From positions 1-64,000 of the forward strand of contig JAKOYD010000174.1 in NCBI GenBank assembly GCA_029780695.1: a stretch of 64,000 bases of DNA, read 5' to 3'. The DNA comes from Pseudomonadota bacterium (GTDB lineage Bacteria; Pseudomonadota; Gammaproteobacteria; Burkholderiales; Burkholderiaceae_C). Both the position numbers and the translations under genes were made by a program. The notes below the pieces were generated by a model. That model did no database searches, was not told where the DNA came from, and was given only the letters and a program-made list of their open reading frames with translations. Numbering within the stretch: the stretch's first letter is position 1; every line of letters starts with the position of its first letter. Positions 26,044 through 35,020 of this stretch are shown here, in pieces.

Positions 26044-28128
26044 TTACGCGAGCGTGCGAACGTTCGGCTCGCGCGCCCACTGACGCGTCTTGGCAGCAGC
26101 GATGAAGCCGTTGACGTCTTCGATGGCCAGCACGCCAGCGTCCGGTTCCACATTCGCCTTCTGAAGAATCACTTGCGTGCCTTTGCAGGCGGCGATGGCT
26201 TTCAGGTGCGCGAAGGCGTTGGCAAACCACTCGACGGCGGCGCTGTCGCGCGCCAGCTTGTCGCCTTCCGACGGCATCAGCACGCTGGCCACGGCGTCGA
26301 ACACCATCGACGGCGTTCCAGCCAGTTGACCATCGGCCGCCAACCGGCTGCCGTCTTTCAGCGTGACGGCAATCTTCGGTGCCACGATCTTCACCGTCGC
26401 GCCGGCTTTTTCGGCCGCCTTGCGAATCTTGTCCACCATGGCGCCGTCACTGCCTTCGCTCACCAGAATGCCGACGCAGCGGCCTTCCAGCGTGTCCTTC
26501 ATCTTGCCAATGAGTTGCAGTGCAGGCGAGGGCGGCAGGTCCTGCACCGAGGCCGCGGCCTGGGGCGCGGGCGGCAGCTCGGCCATGCCCAGGGCGTCGG
26601 CCACACGCTGCGCCAGGCCTTCGTCGATGTGGCGCAGATGGCCCACCACCGCATCGCGCACGTGCAGCGTTTCAACCTTCGACAGCTCGAACGCGTAGGA
26701 CGACGCGATGTGCGCCTGTTCAATTTCGCTCTGGCTCAGCCAGAACTGGCGCGGCTGGCTGTAGTGGTCGGCAAAGCTTTCGGCGCGCACGCGGCCCTTG
26801 GAGCCATCGCTGGCCTGGGCAAACGAGCGGAAACCCTGCGCGAGCGAGGCGCGCGGTGCGTCCGGCACCAGGCTTTGCGGCTCGTAGGCCACGCGGCCCT
26901 TGGGGACCTGCATCTGCATGTGGCCGTCGCGCTGGTTGTGGTGAAACGGACACTTGGGCGCGTTGATCGGAATCTGAGAAAAGTTGTTGCCACCCAGGCG
27001 CGACAGCTGCGTGTCCAGGTAGCTGAACAGGCGACCCTGCAGCAGCGGGTCATTACTGAAATCGATGCCCGGCGGCAGGTTGGCCGGGCAATAGGCCACC
27101 TGCTCGGTTTCAGCGAACAGGTTGTCGGGCCAGCGGTCCAGCACCATGCGGCCGATGATGCGCAGCGGCACCAGCTCTTCGGGGATCAGTTTGGTCGGGT
27201 CGAGATGGTCGAACGGAAAGGCCTCGGCGTCGGCTTCGGTGAACAGTTGCACGCCGAAGTCCCATTGCGGGAAAGCGCCCGAGTCGATCGCCTCGAACAG
27301 GTCGCGTCGGTGGAAGTCGTTGTCGGCGCCTTGCAGCTTGGCAGCCTCGTCCCACACCGTGGACTGCAAGCCGAGGCGCGGGCGCCAATGGAACTTGACG
27401 AAGGTCGATTCGCCCTTGGCATTGATCAAGCGGAAGCTGTGAATGCCGAAGCCCTCCATCATGCGCAAGCTGCGCGGAATGGCGCGGTCGCTCATGGCCC
27501 AGATCAGCGTGTGCATGGTTTCGGGCATCAGCGAGACGAAGTCCCAGAACGTGTCGTGCGCGCTGGCGGCCTGCGGAAAGCCGCGATCGGGTTCCATCTT
27601 CACGGCATGGATCAGGTCGGGGAATTTCATCGCGTCCTGAATGAAGAACACCGGAATGTTGTTGCCGACGATGTCCCAGTTGCCTTCTTCGGTGTAGATC
27701 TTGACGGCGAAGCCGCGCACGTCGCGCGGCGTGTCCACGCTGCCCGCGCCGCCCGCCACGGTGGAAAAGCGCGTGAACAGCGGCGTGCGCTTGCCCACTT
27801 CGGTCAGCACCTTGGCGGTGGTGAACTCGGCCAGCGAGTCGGTCAATTCAAAGTAGCCGTGCGCGGCCGAGCCACGCGCGTGAACGATGCGCTCGGGGAT
27901 GCGCTCGTGGTCGAAGTGCGTGATCTTTTCGCGCAGGATGAAGTCTTCCAGCAGGGTCGGGCCGCGCGGCGTGGCGCGCAGCGAGTTCTGGTTGTCGGGC
28001 ACCGGAATGCCCATCTGCGTGGTCATGACCGGGTGCGTGCCGCCGGCTTGCTGGTGCAACTCGCCCGCGTGGCCGCGCACGTCGGCGGGCAGGGGGTTTT
28101 TTCGGGAAGGGGATTTCTTGGTGGGCAT
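26044..28128 (-). CDS. katE: Large-subunit (clade 2) catalase, KatE/HPII type
   Basis: A 694-residue heme catalase that converts hydrogen peroxide to water and oxygen. The length and the extra C-terminal flavodoxin/DJ-1-like domain (from about residue 525, with GRCVGILVSEGSDGAMVDKIRKAAEKAG) mark the large-subunit type. The catalytic His is in ERIVHARGSAAHGYFE, with conserved [40 protein letters not shown]. The proximal Tyr is in RLFSYLDTQLSRLGG. The N-terminus is Lys/Pro-rich. It is monocistronic on the minus strand and is one of two catalases in the window. Confidence 0.95.
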   Translation of the reverse strand: MPTKKSPSRKNPLPADVRGHAGELHQQAGGTHPVMTTQMGIPVPDNQNSLRATPRGPTLLEDFILREKITHFDHERIPERIVHARGSAAHGYFELTDSLAEFTTAKVLTEVGKRTPLFTRFSTVAGGAGSVDTPRDVRGFAVKIYTEEGNWDIVGNNIPVFFIQDAMKFPDLIHAVKMEPDRGFPQAASAHDTFWDFVSLMPETMHTLIWAMSDRAIPRSLRMMEGFGIHSFRLINAKGESTFVKFHWRPRLGLQSTVWDEAAKLQGADNDFHRRDLFEAIDSGAFPQWDFGVQLFTEADAEAFPFDHLDPTKLIPEELVPLRIIGRMVLDRWPDNLFAETEQVAYCPANLPPGIDFSNDPLLQGRLFSYLDTQLSRLGGNNFSQIPINAPKCPFHHNQRDGHMQMQVPKGRVAYEPQSLVPDAPRASLAQGFRSFAQASDGSKGRVRAESFADHYSQPRQFWLSQSEIEQAHIASSYAFELSKVETLHVRDAVVGHLRHIDEGLAQRVADALGMAELPPAPQAAASVQDLPPSPALQLIGKMKDTLEGRCVGILVSEGSDGAMVDKIRKAAEKAGATVKIVAPKIAVTLKDGSRLAADGQLAGTPSMVFDAVASVLMPSEGDKLARDSAAVEWFANAFAHLKAIAACKGTQVILQKANVEPDAGVLAIEDVNGFIAAAKTRQWAREPNVRTLA

Positions 28129-28340
28129 GGTGGGTGTGTGGCGCGGGCTGGCGCTGGATGTGGGTTGGACGGCCGATGCGGCCGCATCCAGGGTTGTAGG
28201 CGCTGAACTGGCGCGCGCCCGTAGGACGGCGTGCCGACGGGGCGCGCGCGAATCGCGTCAATGGCGCGCGTGCCTGGCGCCGCATTGCACGGCGAGCCAG
28301 GTGTGTGATGCAGTCAGCGTCGCGGCCAGCGCCGCGCGCT

Positions 28341-29339
28341 TCAAACCCCCGCCGCCTGCGCCTGCTTGTCGGCGTGGTAGCTGCTGCGCACCATCGCGCC
28401 CACGGCCGCGTGCGTGAAGCCCATCTTGTACGCCTCAGCCTCGAACATCTTGAACGTGTCCGGGTGTACGTAGCGCTTGACCGGCAGGTGCGCGTTGCTG
28501 GGCGTCAGGTACTGGCCGATGGTGAGCATGTCCACGCCGTGCGCGCGCAAGTCGCGCATCACCTGCAGGATTTCCTCGTCGGTTTCGCCCAGGCCCACCA
28601 TCAGGCCGCTCTTGGTTGGCACGTTGGGGTGCAGCGCCTTGAATTTTTTGAGCAGGTTCAGGCTGAAGGCGTAGTCGCTGCCGGGGCGCGCTTCCTTGTA
28701 CAGGCGCGGCACGGTTTCCAGGTTGTGGTTCATCACGTCGGGCGGCGCGGCTTTCAGAATTTCGAGCGCGCGGTCGTCGCGGCCGCGGAAGTCGGGGGTG
28801 AGGATTTCGATCTGCGTCTGCGGCGAACGCGCGCGCGTCTCGCGGATGCAATCGACAAAGTGCTGGCTGCCGCCGTCGCGCAGGTCGTCGCGGTCGACGC
28901 TGGTGATGACGACGTACTTCAGCTTGAGCTGCGCGATGGTGCCCGCCAGGTTCACCGGCTCGTTCACGTCCAGCGGCTCGGGCCGGCCGTGGCCCACGTC
29001 GCAGAACGGGCAGCGGCGCGTGCACTTGTCGCCCATGATCATGAAGGTGGCCGTGCCGTGGCCGAAGCATTCGCCGATGTTGGGGCAGCTCGCCTCTTCG
29101 CACACCGTGACCAGCTTGTTCTGGCGCAGGATGTCCTTGATTTCGTAAAAGCGCGTGCTGCTGGAGCCGGCTTTCACGCGAATCCACTCCGGCTTTTTCA
29201 GCGCCGGGCCGTCGTTTTGCACCTTGACGGGGATGCGCGCCAGCTTGGCGCCGGCCTTTTGCTTGGCGGTGGGGTCGTATCTTTCTGCCGGCTGCGCGTC
29301 GCGCACGGTGGGGGCGTTGGGGCCGATGGGTTGGGTCAT
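28341..29339 (-). CDS. lipA: Lipoyl synthase
   Basis: LipA, 332 residues, a radical-SAM enzyme that inserts two sulfur atoms into protein-bound octanoyl chains. The radical-SAM cluster ligands are C106, C110 and C113 in CTRRCPFC. The auxiliary cluster that donates sulfur has C80, C85 and C91 in [12 protein letters not shown]. The C-terminal RSSYHAD supplies the auxiliary serine ligand. The ATG at 29339 is chosen by family length; the open frame continues upstream. It follows lipB, with a 120-nt gap that contains TTCGCG-rich repeats. Confidence 0.97.
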   Translation of the reverse strand: MTQPIGPNAPTVRDAQPAERYDPTAKQKAGAKLARIPVKVQNDGPALKKPEWIRVKAGSSSTRFYEIKDILRQNKLVTVCEEASCPNIGECFGHGTATFMIMGDKCTRRCPFCDVGHGRPEPLDVNEPVNLAGTIAQLKLKYVVITSVDRDDLRDGGSQHFVDCIRETRARSPQTQIEILTPDFRGRDDRALEILKAAPPDVMNHNLETVPRLYKEARPGSDYAFSLNLLKKFKALHPNVPTKSGLMVGLGETDEEILQVMRDLRAHGVDMLTIGQYLTPSNAHLPVKRYVHPDTFKMFEAEAYKMGFTHAAVGAMVRSSYHADKQAQAAGV

Positions 29340-29356
29340 GGTGGATAAAGTCTTGT

Positions 29357-29452
29357 GAACGCGGATGTCGCAGAAAGTCGCAGGAATACGCGAAAAGAAC
29401 CGCTTTTTGAATTCTTCGCGTCTTTCGCGAAACCTTCGCGTTCTTCGCGTCG
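29357..29452. repeat. TTCGCG-rich short repeats between lipB and lipA
   Basis: Several near-copies of a short word, TTCTTCGCGTC, CTTTCGCGAAA, CCTTCGCGTTC and TTCGCGTCG, follow each other, and related GTCGCAG words stand at the left end. The block lies between lipB and lipA and resembles the GGACGCAAA-type repeats at 14931-15000. Confidence 0.5.
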
Positions 29453-29461
29453 AAAGGGCTG

Positions 29462-30163
29462 TCAAACCTGCAGCAGCCGCTGCAACTGCGCCGCCAACCC
29501 GTGCGCTGCCTCGTCCCACGAGGCCGAAACACCGATTGTAGAAAGATCGACGGTTTTCAAGCCCGCATAACCACAAGGGTTGATGCGGGCAAAGGGCTCC
29601 AGGTCCATCGCCACGTTCAGCGCCAGGCCGTGGTAGGCGCGGTGGTTGCTGACCTTGATGCCCAGTGCGGCGATCTTGCCAAGACCAGTGAAATCAGGCG
29701 TTGGCGCAGCGCTGCCGGGCGTTCGAAGCTGCGGTTTTTGTAGCAAAACGGCGTGGCTGAACGGGTCGTCCAATCGCACGTAAATGCCCGGCGCGCCGCC
29801 CACGCGGTGGCCGGTCACGCCAAAGTGCGCCAGCGTGCGGATCACCGCCTCTTCCAGTCGCCACACGTATTCCTTGACGAAAATGCCGCGGGGCTTGAGG
29901 TCGATCAGCGGATACGCCACCACCTGCCCTGGCCCGTGGTAAGTCACCTGCCCACCGCGGTCGGTTTGCACCAGGGGGATGTCGCCCGGCGCCAGCACAT
30001 GCTCGGGCCGGCCGGCCAGCCCGAGCGTGAAGACCGGTGCATGCTCACAAATCCATAGCTGCTCGCCCTCTTGAGGCAAGCGCTGGGCGGCAAAATCCTT
30101 CATGGCCTGGAAGGTGGGCAGGTAGTCGACGCGACCGATCAGGCGCACGGGCAGGGCGGGCAT
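29462..30163 (-). CDS. lipB: Octanoyl-[ACP]:protein N-octanoyltransferase
   Basis: LipB, 233 residues, moves octanoyl groups from acyl carrier protein to lipoyl domains and feeds LipA. The N-terminal [15 protein letters not shown], the block [24 protein letters not shown], the catalytic Lys K163 in GKIAALGIK and the catalytic Cys C197 in RINPCGYAG are all present. Between GIYVR and K163 there is an insertion of about 25 residues (134-160); residues 139-158 come from a palindromic element and include [19 protein letters not shown]. The ATG at 30163 is the family start. Confidence 0.95.
   Translation of the reverse strand: MPALPVRLIGRVDYLPTFQAMKDFAAQRLPQEGEQLWICEHAPVFTLGLAGRPEHVLAPGDIPLVQTDRGGQVTYHGPGQVVAYPLIDLKPRGIFVKEYVWRLEEAVIRTLAHFGVTGHRVGGAPGIYVRLDDPFSHAVLLQKPQLRTPGSAAPTPDFTGLGKIAALGIKVSNHRAYHGLALNVAMDLEPFARINPCGYAGLKTVDLSTIGVSASWDEAAHGLAAQLQRLLQV
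29691..29748 (-). repeat. Two-hairpin palindromic element, copy 7, inside lipB
   Basis: On the minus strand TGCTACAAAAACCGCAGCT (complement of 29727-29745) is followed by ACGCCCGGCAGCGCTGCGCC and CCTGATTT. It is in frame in lipB, between the beta strand ahead of the active-site Lys and that Lys. Confidence 0.7.
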
Positions 30164-30552
30164 GGGCGAACCGCGCGGTGGCGGGTAAAGCGGCCGGGGG
30201 CCGAAGCCGCCATTGTCGCGTCGCCACTGCGTCCGCGCTGCAACCGTCGGGGGGCGAAAAGCGGGCGAGCCGTGGGCCGGGGATGGCCATTCATGGGCTG
30301 CTGCTGGCCCTTGCCCTGAGCGAAGGCGCGACAGCTTCAAACGGCGCCGACACGCCTGTCCGCGGCACTGCGACCGGTTCAGCTCGATGGATTGTCAAGC
30401 GTCGCAGGCGCCTGTCACCGACGGGCTGCGCCGCACGACCACACAATGACCGCGAGGCAAGCAAAGCCGGCAGCCGCCCGAGCCGGCGCTCCCCCCGGTA
30501 ACCAGCGGCGTCCCCTCGGGAGGAAGGCGGCCGCAAGCCGACTCGGGGGTGA
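30164..30552. other. Intergenic region between ybeD and lipB
   Basis: A 389-nt gap within what is usually a tight cluster. The right end (30483-30552) is a GC-rich post-stop element on the minus strand. In the rest I see no gene; open frames there lack ribosome sites and any family resemblance. Confidence 0.55.
30483..30550 (-). repeat. GC-rich post-stop element, copy 3, after ybeD
   Basis: Read on the minus strand directly behind the ybeD stop: CACCCCCGAGTCGGCTTGCGG, CCGCCTTCCTCCCGAGGGGA, then CGCCGCTGGTTACCGGGGGG. The order of words matches the block between ptsH and ptsI. Confidence 0.65.
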
Positions 30553-30942
30553 TCACAGAACCCACTTCACCATCGGGTGCGTCGTCAGCGTGCGATACAG
30601 CTCGTCCAGCTGGTCGCGGCTGGTGGCGGTGACGATCAGGGTCACGCCCAGATACTTGCCACCGCCGCTTTCGCGCAACTCCACCGTGGCGGCGTCGTAG
30701 CCAGGGTCGAACTGGCGGGCAATGTGCGTCAGGGCGGACACCAGCCCGTCCTGGTTGACGCCGACCACCTTGATGGGGAAGCGGCTGGGGTATTCGATGA
30801 GCGATTCGCGCGCCGCGGGCGTGAGTTCGGCGCCGGGGCCGCCAGCGCCAGGCGTGGCGGGCGGGTCGGCCGGCTTCTGGCTGGGCGGTTGAGCGGGCGG
30901 TTGGGCGGGCGGTTGGGCGGGCGGTTGGGCGGGCGTGGTCAT
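30553..30942 (-). CDS. ybeD: YbeD/DUF493 family protein
   Basis: A 129-residue protein whose residues 50-129 are the DUF493 (YbeD) domain, an ACT-like alpha/beta fold: IEYPSRFPIKVVGVNQ, then VELRESGGGKYLGVTLIVTATSRDQLDELYRTLTTHPMVKWVL. The family is usually found with lipB, as here; its role is not established. Residues 1-35 are a low-complexity Pro/Ala/Gln tail made of repeated AQPP units, encoded by a 12-nt tandem repeat (30886-30937). The ATG at 30942 could be replaced by a later start, so the tail may vary between strains. Confidence 0.9.
   Translation of the reverse strand: MTTPAQPPAQPPAQPPAQPPSQKPADPPATPGAGGPGAELTPAARESLIEYPSRFPIKVVGVNQDGLVSALTHIARQFDPGYDAATVELRESGGGKYLGVTLIVTATSRDQLDELYRTLTTHPMVKWVL
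30886..30937. repeat. 12-nt tandem repeat in the ybeD start
   Basis: About four copies of GCGGGCGGTTGG-type 12-mers lie in a row. On the minus strand they encode the AQPP repeats at the N-terminus of the YbeD protein. Copy number could change by slippage without shifting the frame. Confidence 0.8.
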
Positions 30943-30966
30943 GGCGTGGCTTTCTTGAGGGGTGCG

Positions 30967-31890
30967 TCAGGCCGCCGTCTTGGCGCGCTGGTAGGCGGCG
31001 TACAGCCGGGCGTACACCGGGCCGGGCCGGCCGTCGCCCACGGGCTGGCCGTCCAGCGTGGTGATGGGCAGCACTTCCTTGGTGGCGGAGGACAGCATCA
31101 GTTCGTCGGCGGCCATGACCTCGGCGCGCGGGATGCGGCGCAGCTCGAAGCCGATGCCTTCTTGCGCGCACAGCGCCTGAATGGCGCCGTAGCGGATGCC
31201 CTCCAGCACCAGGTTGTCCTTGGGCGGGCCCTGCACCACGCCGTTTTTCACCACCCACACGTTGCTGGCGGCGGCTTCGCTCAGAAAGCCATCGCGAAAC
31301 ATCACGGTTTCCAGCGCGCCCTGCTCAAAGCTGATTTGGCGCGAAAACACCGCGCCCAGCAGGCTGATGGACTTGATGTGCGCCTTCTTCCAGCGAAAGT
31401 CGTCGGCGCTGACGCAGGCCACACCCTTTTGGCGCTGCTCGTCCGTGGGTGGCTTCATGGGCAGGCAAGTGGCGAACACGGTGGGCGTCAGTCCCGGCAG
31501 CATGGGGTGGTCGCGCAGCGCCACGCCGCGCGTGACCTGGAAGTAATAGAACCAGTCGGTGGCTGCGGCTTCAGTGCCTTGCTTGCCGCCAGCGCTTGCC
31601 ATTTGATGATACGTTGCTATTAATTGCATAGCAATCTGGCGCCACTCGTCGCGCGTGTGCGGGTTGGGGATGCGTGTCTCGGCCAAGCTGCGCTCCAGTC
31701 GCGCCATGTGCTGCTCGAAGCGAAACGGCCGCGGCGCCTGGCCGGGCTGGCCGTAAAGGGCGATGCCCTCGTACACGCCGTCGCCGAAGATGAACCCGCG
31801 GTCCAGCGGGCTGATGCGCGCTTCGGGCAGCGTGGTGTATTCGCCGCTCACGTAGCACGGCAGGGGCGGCAGGTGCGATGTGTCGATCAT
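30967..31890 (-). CDS. dat: D-amino acid aminotransferase (class IV)
   Basis: A 307-residue PLP-dependent class IV aminotransferase. FIFGDGVYEGIALYGQ at residues 34-49, the PLP Lys K173 in HIKSISLLGA, and LSEAAASNVWVVKNGVV mark the fold. The wording fits D-alanine aminotransferase better than the branched-chain enzyme, though the call rests on general likeness. Residues 86-107 (AMQLIATYHQMASAGGKQ and flanks) are encoded by a palindromic element in a loop before WFYYFQVTRG. The ATG at 31890 is preferred to a TTG 33 nt upstream. Order dat-ybeD-lipB-lipA on the minus strand. Confidence 0.88.
   Translation of the reverse strand: MIDTSHLPPLPCYVSGEYTTLPEARISPLDRGFIFGDGVYEGIALYGQPGQAPRPFRFEQHMARLERSLAETRIPNPHTRDEWRQIAMQLIATYHQMASAGGKQGTEAAATDWFYYFQVTRGVALRDHPMLPGLTPTVFATCLPMKPPTDEQRQKGVACVSADDFRWKKAHIKSISLLGAVFSRQISFEQGALETVMFRDGFLSEAAASNVWVVKNGVVQGPPKDNLVLEGIRYGAIQALCAQEGIGFELRRIPRAEVMAADELMLSSATKEVLPITTLDGQPVGDGRPGPVYARLYAAYQRAKTAA
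31572..31636 (-). repeat. Two-hairpin palindromic element, copy 8, inside dat
   Basis: A perfect 7-bp inverted repeat, TTGCTAT (31614-31620) and ATAGCAA (31628-31634), is followed on the minus strand by CATCAAATGGCAAGCGCTGG and GGCAAGCAAGGCACTG. It is in frame in the dat gene. Confidence 0.85.
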
Positions 31891-32087
31891 GGGGGCATGC
31901 AGCGCGGTTCGCGGGGCAGACAAGCCGCATTGTGGCGCACTTCGTGCCCCCGTCGTGAAAGCGCCACGCCGGCGTGATGCAGCGCCACGCCCTTGTAGGA
32001 CGCGGCTGACAAGCTATACATTTTGAACCAATGCGTCACGCGTGAATGCTGACCCCGGGATTCGGCAAACGGGCGGGGGTTTCTACG

Positions 32088-32093
32088 TATAAT
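32088..32093 (+). promoter_or_regulatory. -10 box of the atp operon promoter
   Basis: A perfect TATAAT stands 20-38 nt before the possible atpI starts. No good -35 hexamer lies 16-18 bp upstream; GC-rich sequence stands there. The region is between the divergent dat and atpI genes. Confidence 0.6.
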
Positions 32094-32130
32094 CTGGCGG
32101 TTTTTTGCAGTCGTGCAGGGCGTAACCGCA

Positions 32131-32697
32131 GTGTCAGTTGAACGAACGAACATCACACTGCCCAAGCGCCCGGCCAAGGCCGCAAGTGCAACGGAAGAGG
32201 AATCAGAACAGTTTGCCGAGGAGGCGTTTGTTCCGCTGAGTGCCGAAGAGGCGCGTGCTTGGCGGGCAAATCATCCGCAAGGGTCGTTATGGCGCGTTTG
32301 GCTGACGCAGGTGCTCGCAGGGGCGCTGGCGGCCGGAGGGGTCTGGCTCTATACGGGTCGCGGTTCTGTGGCAATGTCAGCGGCCTATGGTGCGTTGGCG
32401 GTGGTTCTGCCAGCGGCGCTGTTTCTGCGCCGCACGGTCGGGCGACCGGCGCCCAATTCGGGCGCTGCCTTGCTGAACCTTTTTCTTTGGGAGTTGGTGA
32501 AGATCGCCATGACCATCGGGCTGCTGATTGCGGCGCCCCGGCTGGTCATGCCACTGAGCTGGCCCGCGATGCTGGTCGGTCTGGTGGTGGCGGTTCAGGT
32601 GTACTGGGTGGCGCTGATGCGGATGAGTCTGCGCACCACCCGGGCGGGATCCACGGCAACGCGCGCTGACACGGCGCGCGGCGCCTCTGACAAGTGA
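32131..32697 (+). CDS. atpI: ATP synthase subunit I
   Basis: AtpI, 188 residues, a small membrane protein thought to help assemble the c-ring of ATP synthase. An acidic and basic N-terminal third (up to about residue 55) is followed by four helices: VWLTQVLAGALAAGGVWLY, AMSAAYGALAVVLPAALFL, LLNLFLWELVKIAMTIGLLIA and WPAMLVGLVVAVQVYWVALM. The GTG at 32131 is taken as start, with a GTG at 32113 as alternative; both have weak ribosome sites. It opens the atp operon, 11 nt before atpB. Confidence 0.88.
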   Translation: MSVERTNITLPKRPAKAASATEEESEQFAEEAFVPLSAEEARAWRANHPQGSLWRVWLTQVLAGALAAGGVWLYTGRGSVAMSAAYGALAVVLPAALFLRRTVGRPAPNSGAALLNLFLWELVKIAMTIGLLIAAPRLVMPLSWPAMLVGLVVAVQVYWVALMRMSLRTTRAGSTATRADTARGASDK

Positions 32698-32708
32698 CGT
32701 GAATCGAG

Positions 32709-33578
32709 ATGAGTGCTGAAACCGCTGCTTCCCACGGCCCCACCGCCGGCGAATACATCGTCCATCACCTGACGCACTGGCAGAACCGTCCCATGAAGGG
32801 CGTGATCGACTTTGGCGTCTACAACATCGACTCCATCGTGTGGTCGGTGCTGATCGGCGTCATCGGTTGCTGGCTACTCTACAAGGCTGCGAAAAAGGCC
32901 ACCTCCGGCGTGCCGGGGCGCTTCCAGGCGGCGGTCGAATTCCTGTTCGAGATGGTCGACAACCAGGCCAAGGCCATCGTTCACAACGCTGAAAGCCGCA
33001 AGGTCGTGGCCCCGCTGGCGCTGATCGTGTTCGTCTGGATCTTCCTGCTGAACGCCATGGACCTGCTGCCGGTCGACCTGCTGCCCAAGATCTGGGAGTG
33101 GATCACCGGCGCGCGCGGCGGCGACCCGCACCATGCCTACATGCGCGTCGTGCCCACGGCCGACCTGTCCACCACGCTGGGCATGTCGATCTCGGTGCTG
33201 CTGATGTGCCTGTACTACAACATCAAGATCAAGGGTGCTGGCGGCTGGGTGCACGAGCTGTTCACCGCCCCGTTCGGTGCGCACCCGCTGCTGTGGCCAG
33301 TCAACTTCATCATGCAGATGATCGAGTTCGCCGCCAAGACGGTGTCGCACGGCATGCGACTGTTCGGCAACATGTACGCGGGCGAGCTGGTGTTCATGCT
33401 GATCGCGCTGATGGGCGGCGCCGCCGCGGCGTCCATGTCGGGCATTCTGCTGCCCGTGGGTCATGTGCTGGCCGGCACCATCTGGGCCATCTTCCACATC
33501 CTGATCATCACGCTGCAGGCCTTCATTTTCATGATGCTGGCGCTGGTGTACATCGGCCAGGCGCACGACGCGCACTGA
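32709..33578 (+). CDS. atpB: ATP synthase subunit a
   Basis: Subunit a of F0, 289 residues, forms the two proton half-channels next to the c-ring. The protein starts MSAETAASHGPTAGEYIVHHLTHW. The essential Arg lies in the helix around VNFIMQMIEFAAKTVSHGMRLFGNMYAGELVFMLI (Arg of GMRLFGN), and the last helix ends ILIITLQAFIFMMLALVYIGQAHDAH. The membrane segments and the length match the family. It stands between atpI and atpE. Confidence 0.97.
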   Translation: MSAETAASHGPTAGEYIVHHLTHWQNRPMKGVIDFGVYNIDSIVWSVLIGVIGCWLLYKAAKKATSGVPGRFQAAVEFLFEMVDNQAKAIVHNAESRKVVAPLALIVFVWIFLLNAMDLLPVDLLPKIWEWITGARGGDPHHAYMRVVPTADLSTTLGMSISVLLMCLYYNIKIKGAGGWVHELFTAPFGAHPLLWPVNFIMQMIEFAAKTVSHGMRLFGNMYAGELVFMLIALMGGAAAASMSGILLPVGHVLAGTIWAIFHILIITLQAFIFMMLALVYIGQAHDAH

Positions 33579-33613
33579 TCGCCGCTTCGGTTTTCGCTTT
33601 CCTTTTCCTTTAA

Positions 33614-33895
<282 letters not shown>

Positions 33896-33952
33896 ACGTC
33901 GCTGGCTTTCTTTGCCGGATAACGTGTTTAACTTGAGAGAAAGGGTGTTGCC

Positions 33953-34423
33953 GTGAGCATCAACGCAACCCTGTTTGTCCAGATGATCGTGTTCGCGATT
34001 CTGGTGTGGTTCACGATGAAATTCGTGTGGCCCCCGATCGCCAGGGCGCTGGACGAGCGGGCTCAGAAAATTGCCGATGGTCTGGCAGCTGCCGACAAGG
34101 CCAAGAGCGAGTTGGCTGCCGCCAACAAGCGGGTCGAGCAGGAGCTGGCAGCCACTCGCAACGAGAACGCACAGCGCCTTGCCGACGCCGAGCGTCGCGG
34201 TCAGGCCATCATCGAAGAGGCCAAGGTCCGTGCCAACGACGAAGGCGCCAAGATCATTGCCGCCGCCAAGGCCGAGGCCGAGCAGCAGACCATTCACGCG
34301 CGCGAAGCCTTGCGCGACCAGGTGGCGCAGTTGGCCGTCAAGGGTGCCGAGCAGATCCTGCGCAAGGAAGTCAATCCTGCCGTGCATGCCGATCTGCTGG
34401 CGCGCCTGAAGACCGAGCTGTAA
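33953..34423 (+). CDS. atpF: ATP synthase subunit b
   Basis: Subunit b, 156 residues, the peripheral stalk that links F0 to F1. It has one N-terminal membrane helix ([22 protein letters not shown]) and then a long charged helix (about residues 30-130) suited to a dimeric right-handed coiled coil, ending [24 protein letters not shown]. The start codon is GTG at 33953. It is followed by atpH after 21 nt. Confidence 0.96.
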   Translation: MSINATLFVQMIVFAILVWFTMKFVWPPIARALDERAQKIADGLAAADKAKSELAAANKRVEQELAATRNENAQRLADAERRGQAIIEEAKVRANDEGAKIIAAAKAEAEQQTIHAREALRDQVAQLAVKGAEQILRKEVNPAVHADLLARLKTEL

Positions 34424-34444
34424 GGCGCGGGCGGAGAAACGATC

Positions 34445-34975
34445 ATGGCAGAACTCGCCACCATCGCACGTCCCTACGCCGAGGCTCTGTTCAAGACCTC
34501 CCGCAGCGAGTTGGGCGTCACGCAGGGTTGGCTGGACGGGCTGGCCGCGGCCGCGGGCAACGCGCAGTTGCTGCAGTTTGCCGCCAACCCGAAGGTCAAC
34601 GCCAGCCAGGTATTCCAGGTCGTCACCAGCGTTCTGAAAGCGCCGCTGCCCGAGCGCGGCGTCAACTTTCTGCGCACCGTGATCGACAACGACCGCCTGG
34701 CGGCCCTGCCCGAAGTGGCGCGGCAATACCGTCAACTCGCCAACGCGGTGGGCGGCTCGTCGGATGCTGTGGTGTACACGGCATTCCCGATCAGCGACGC
34801 TGACATGGCCAGCTTGCTCGCCACGCTCGAAAAGCGCTTCGACCGTCAATTGAATGTGTCGCAGCAGACGGACCCGTCGCTCATCGGCGGTGTGCGCGTG
34901 GTGGTGGGCGACGAGGTGCTGGACACCTCGGTCAAGGCGCGCCTCGATCAAATGAAGATGGCCCTGACCGCCTGA
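34445..34975 (+). CDS. atpH: ATP synthase subunit delta
   Basis: Subunit delta, 176 residues, joins the b stalk to the top of the alpha-beta hexamer. The N-terminal [15 protein letters not shown] and the C-terminal [29 protein letters not shown] are the two family hallmarks. The middle region is the helical domain that binds the alpha N-termini. It sits between atpF and atpA with ordinary spacing. Confidence 0.97.
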   Translation: MAELATIARPYAEALFKTSRSELGVTQGWLDGLAAAAGNAQLLQFAANPKVNASQVFQVVTSVLKAPLPERGVNFLRTVIDNDRLAALPEVARQYRQLANAVGGSSDAVVYTAFPISDADMASLLATLEKRFDRQLNVSQQTDPSLIGGVRVVVGDEVLDTSVKARLDQMKMALTA

Positions 34976-35020
34976 CGCGGCCAGCGGGACCGCGAACACT
35001 TTTAGGACAAGGAACGAGTC

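Noticed and set aside
25978-28206. 742-residue open frame on the plus strand over katE
   Set aside because: It is the antisense of a clear catalase with all active-site motifs on the minus strand.
31990-32035. Possible twelfth palindromic element between dat and atpI
   Set aside because: Only the AGCTATACATTTTGAACC part resembles the AT-rich half; no clear inverted arms could be drawn, so it was not annotated.
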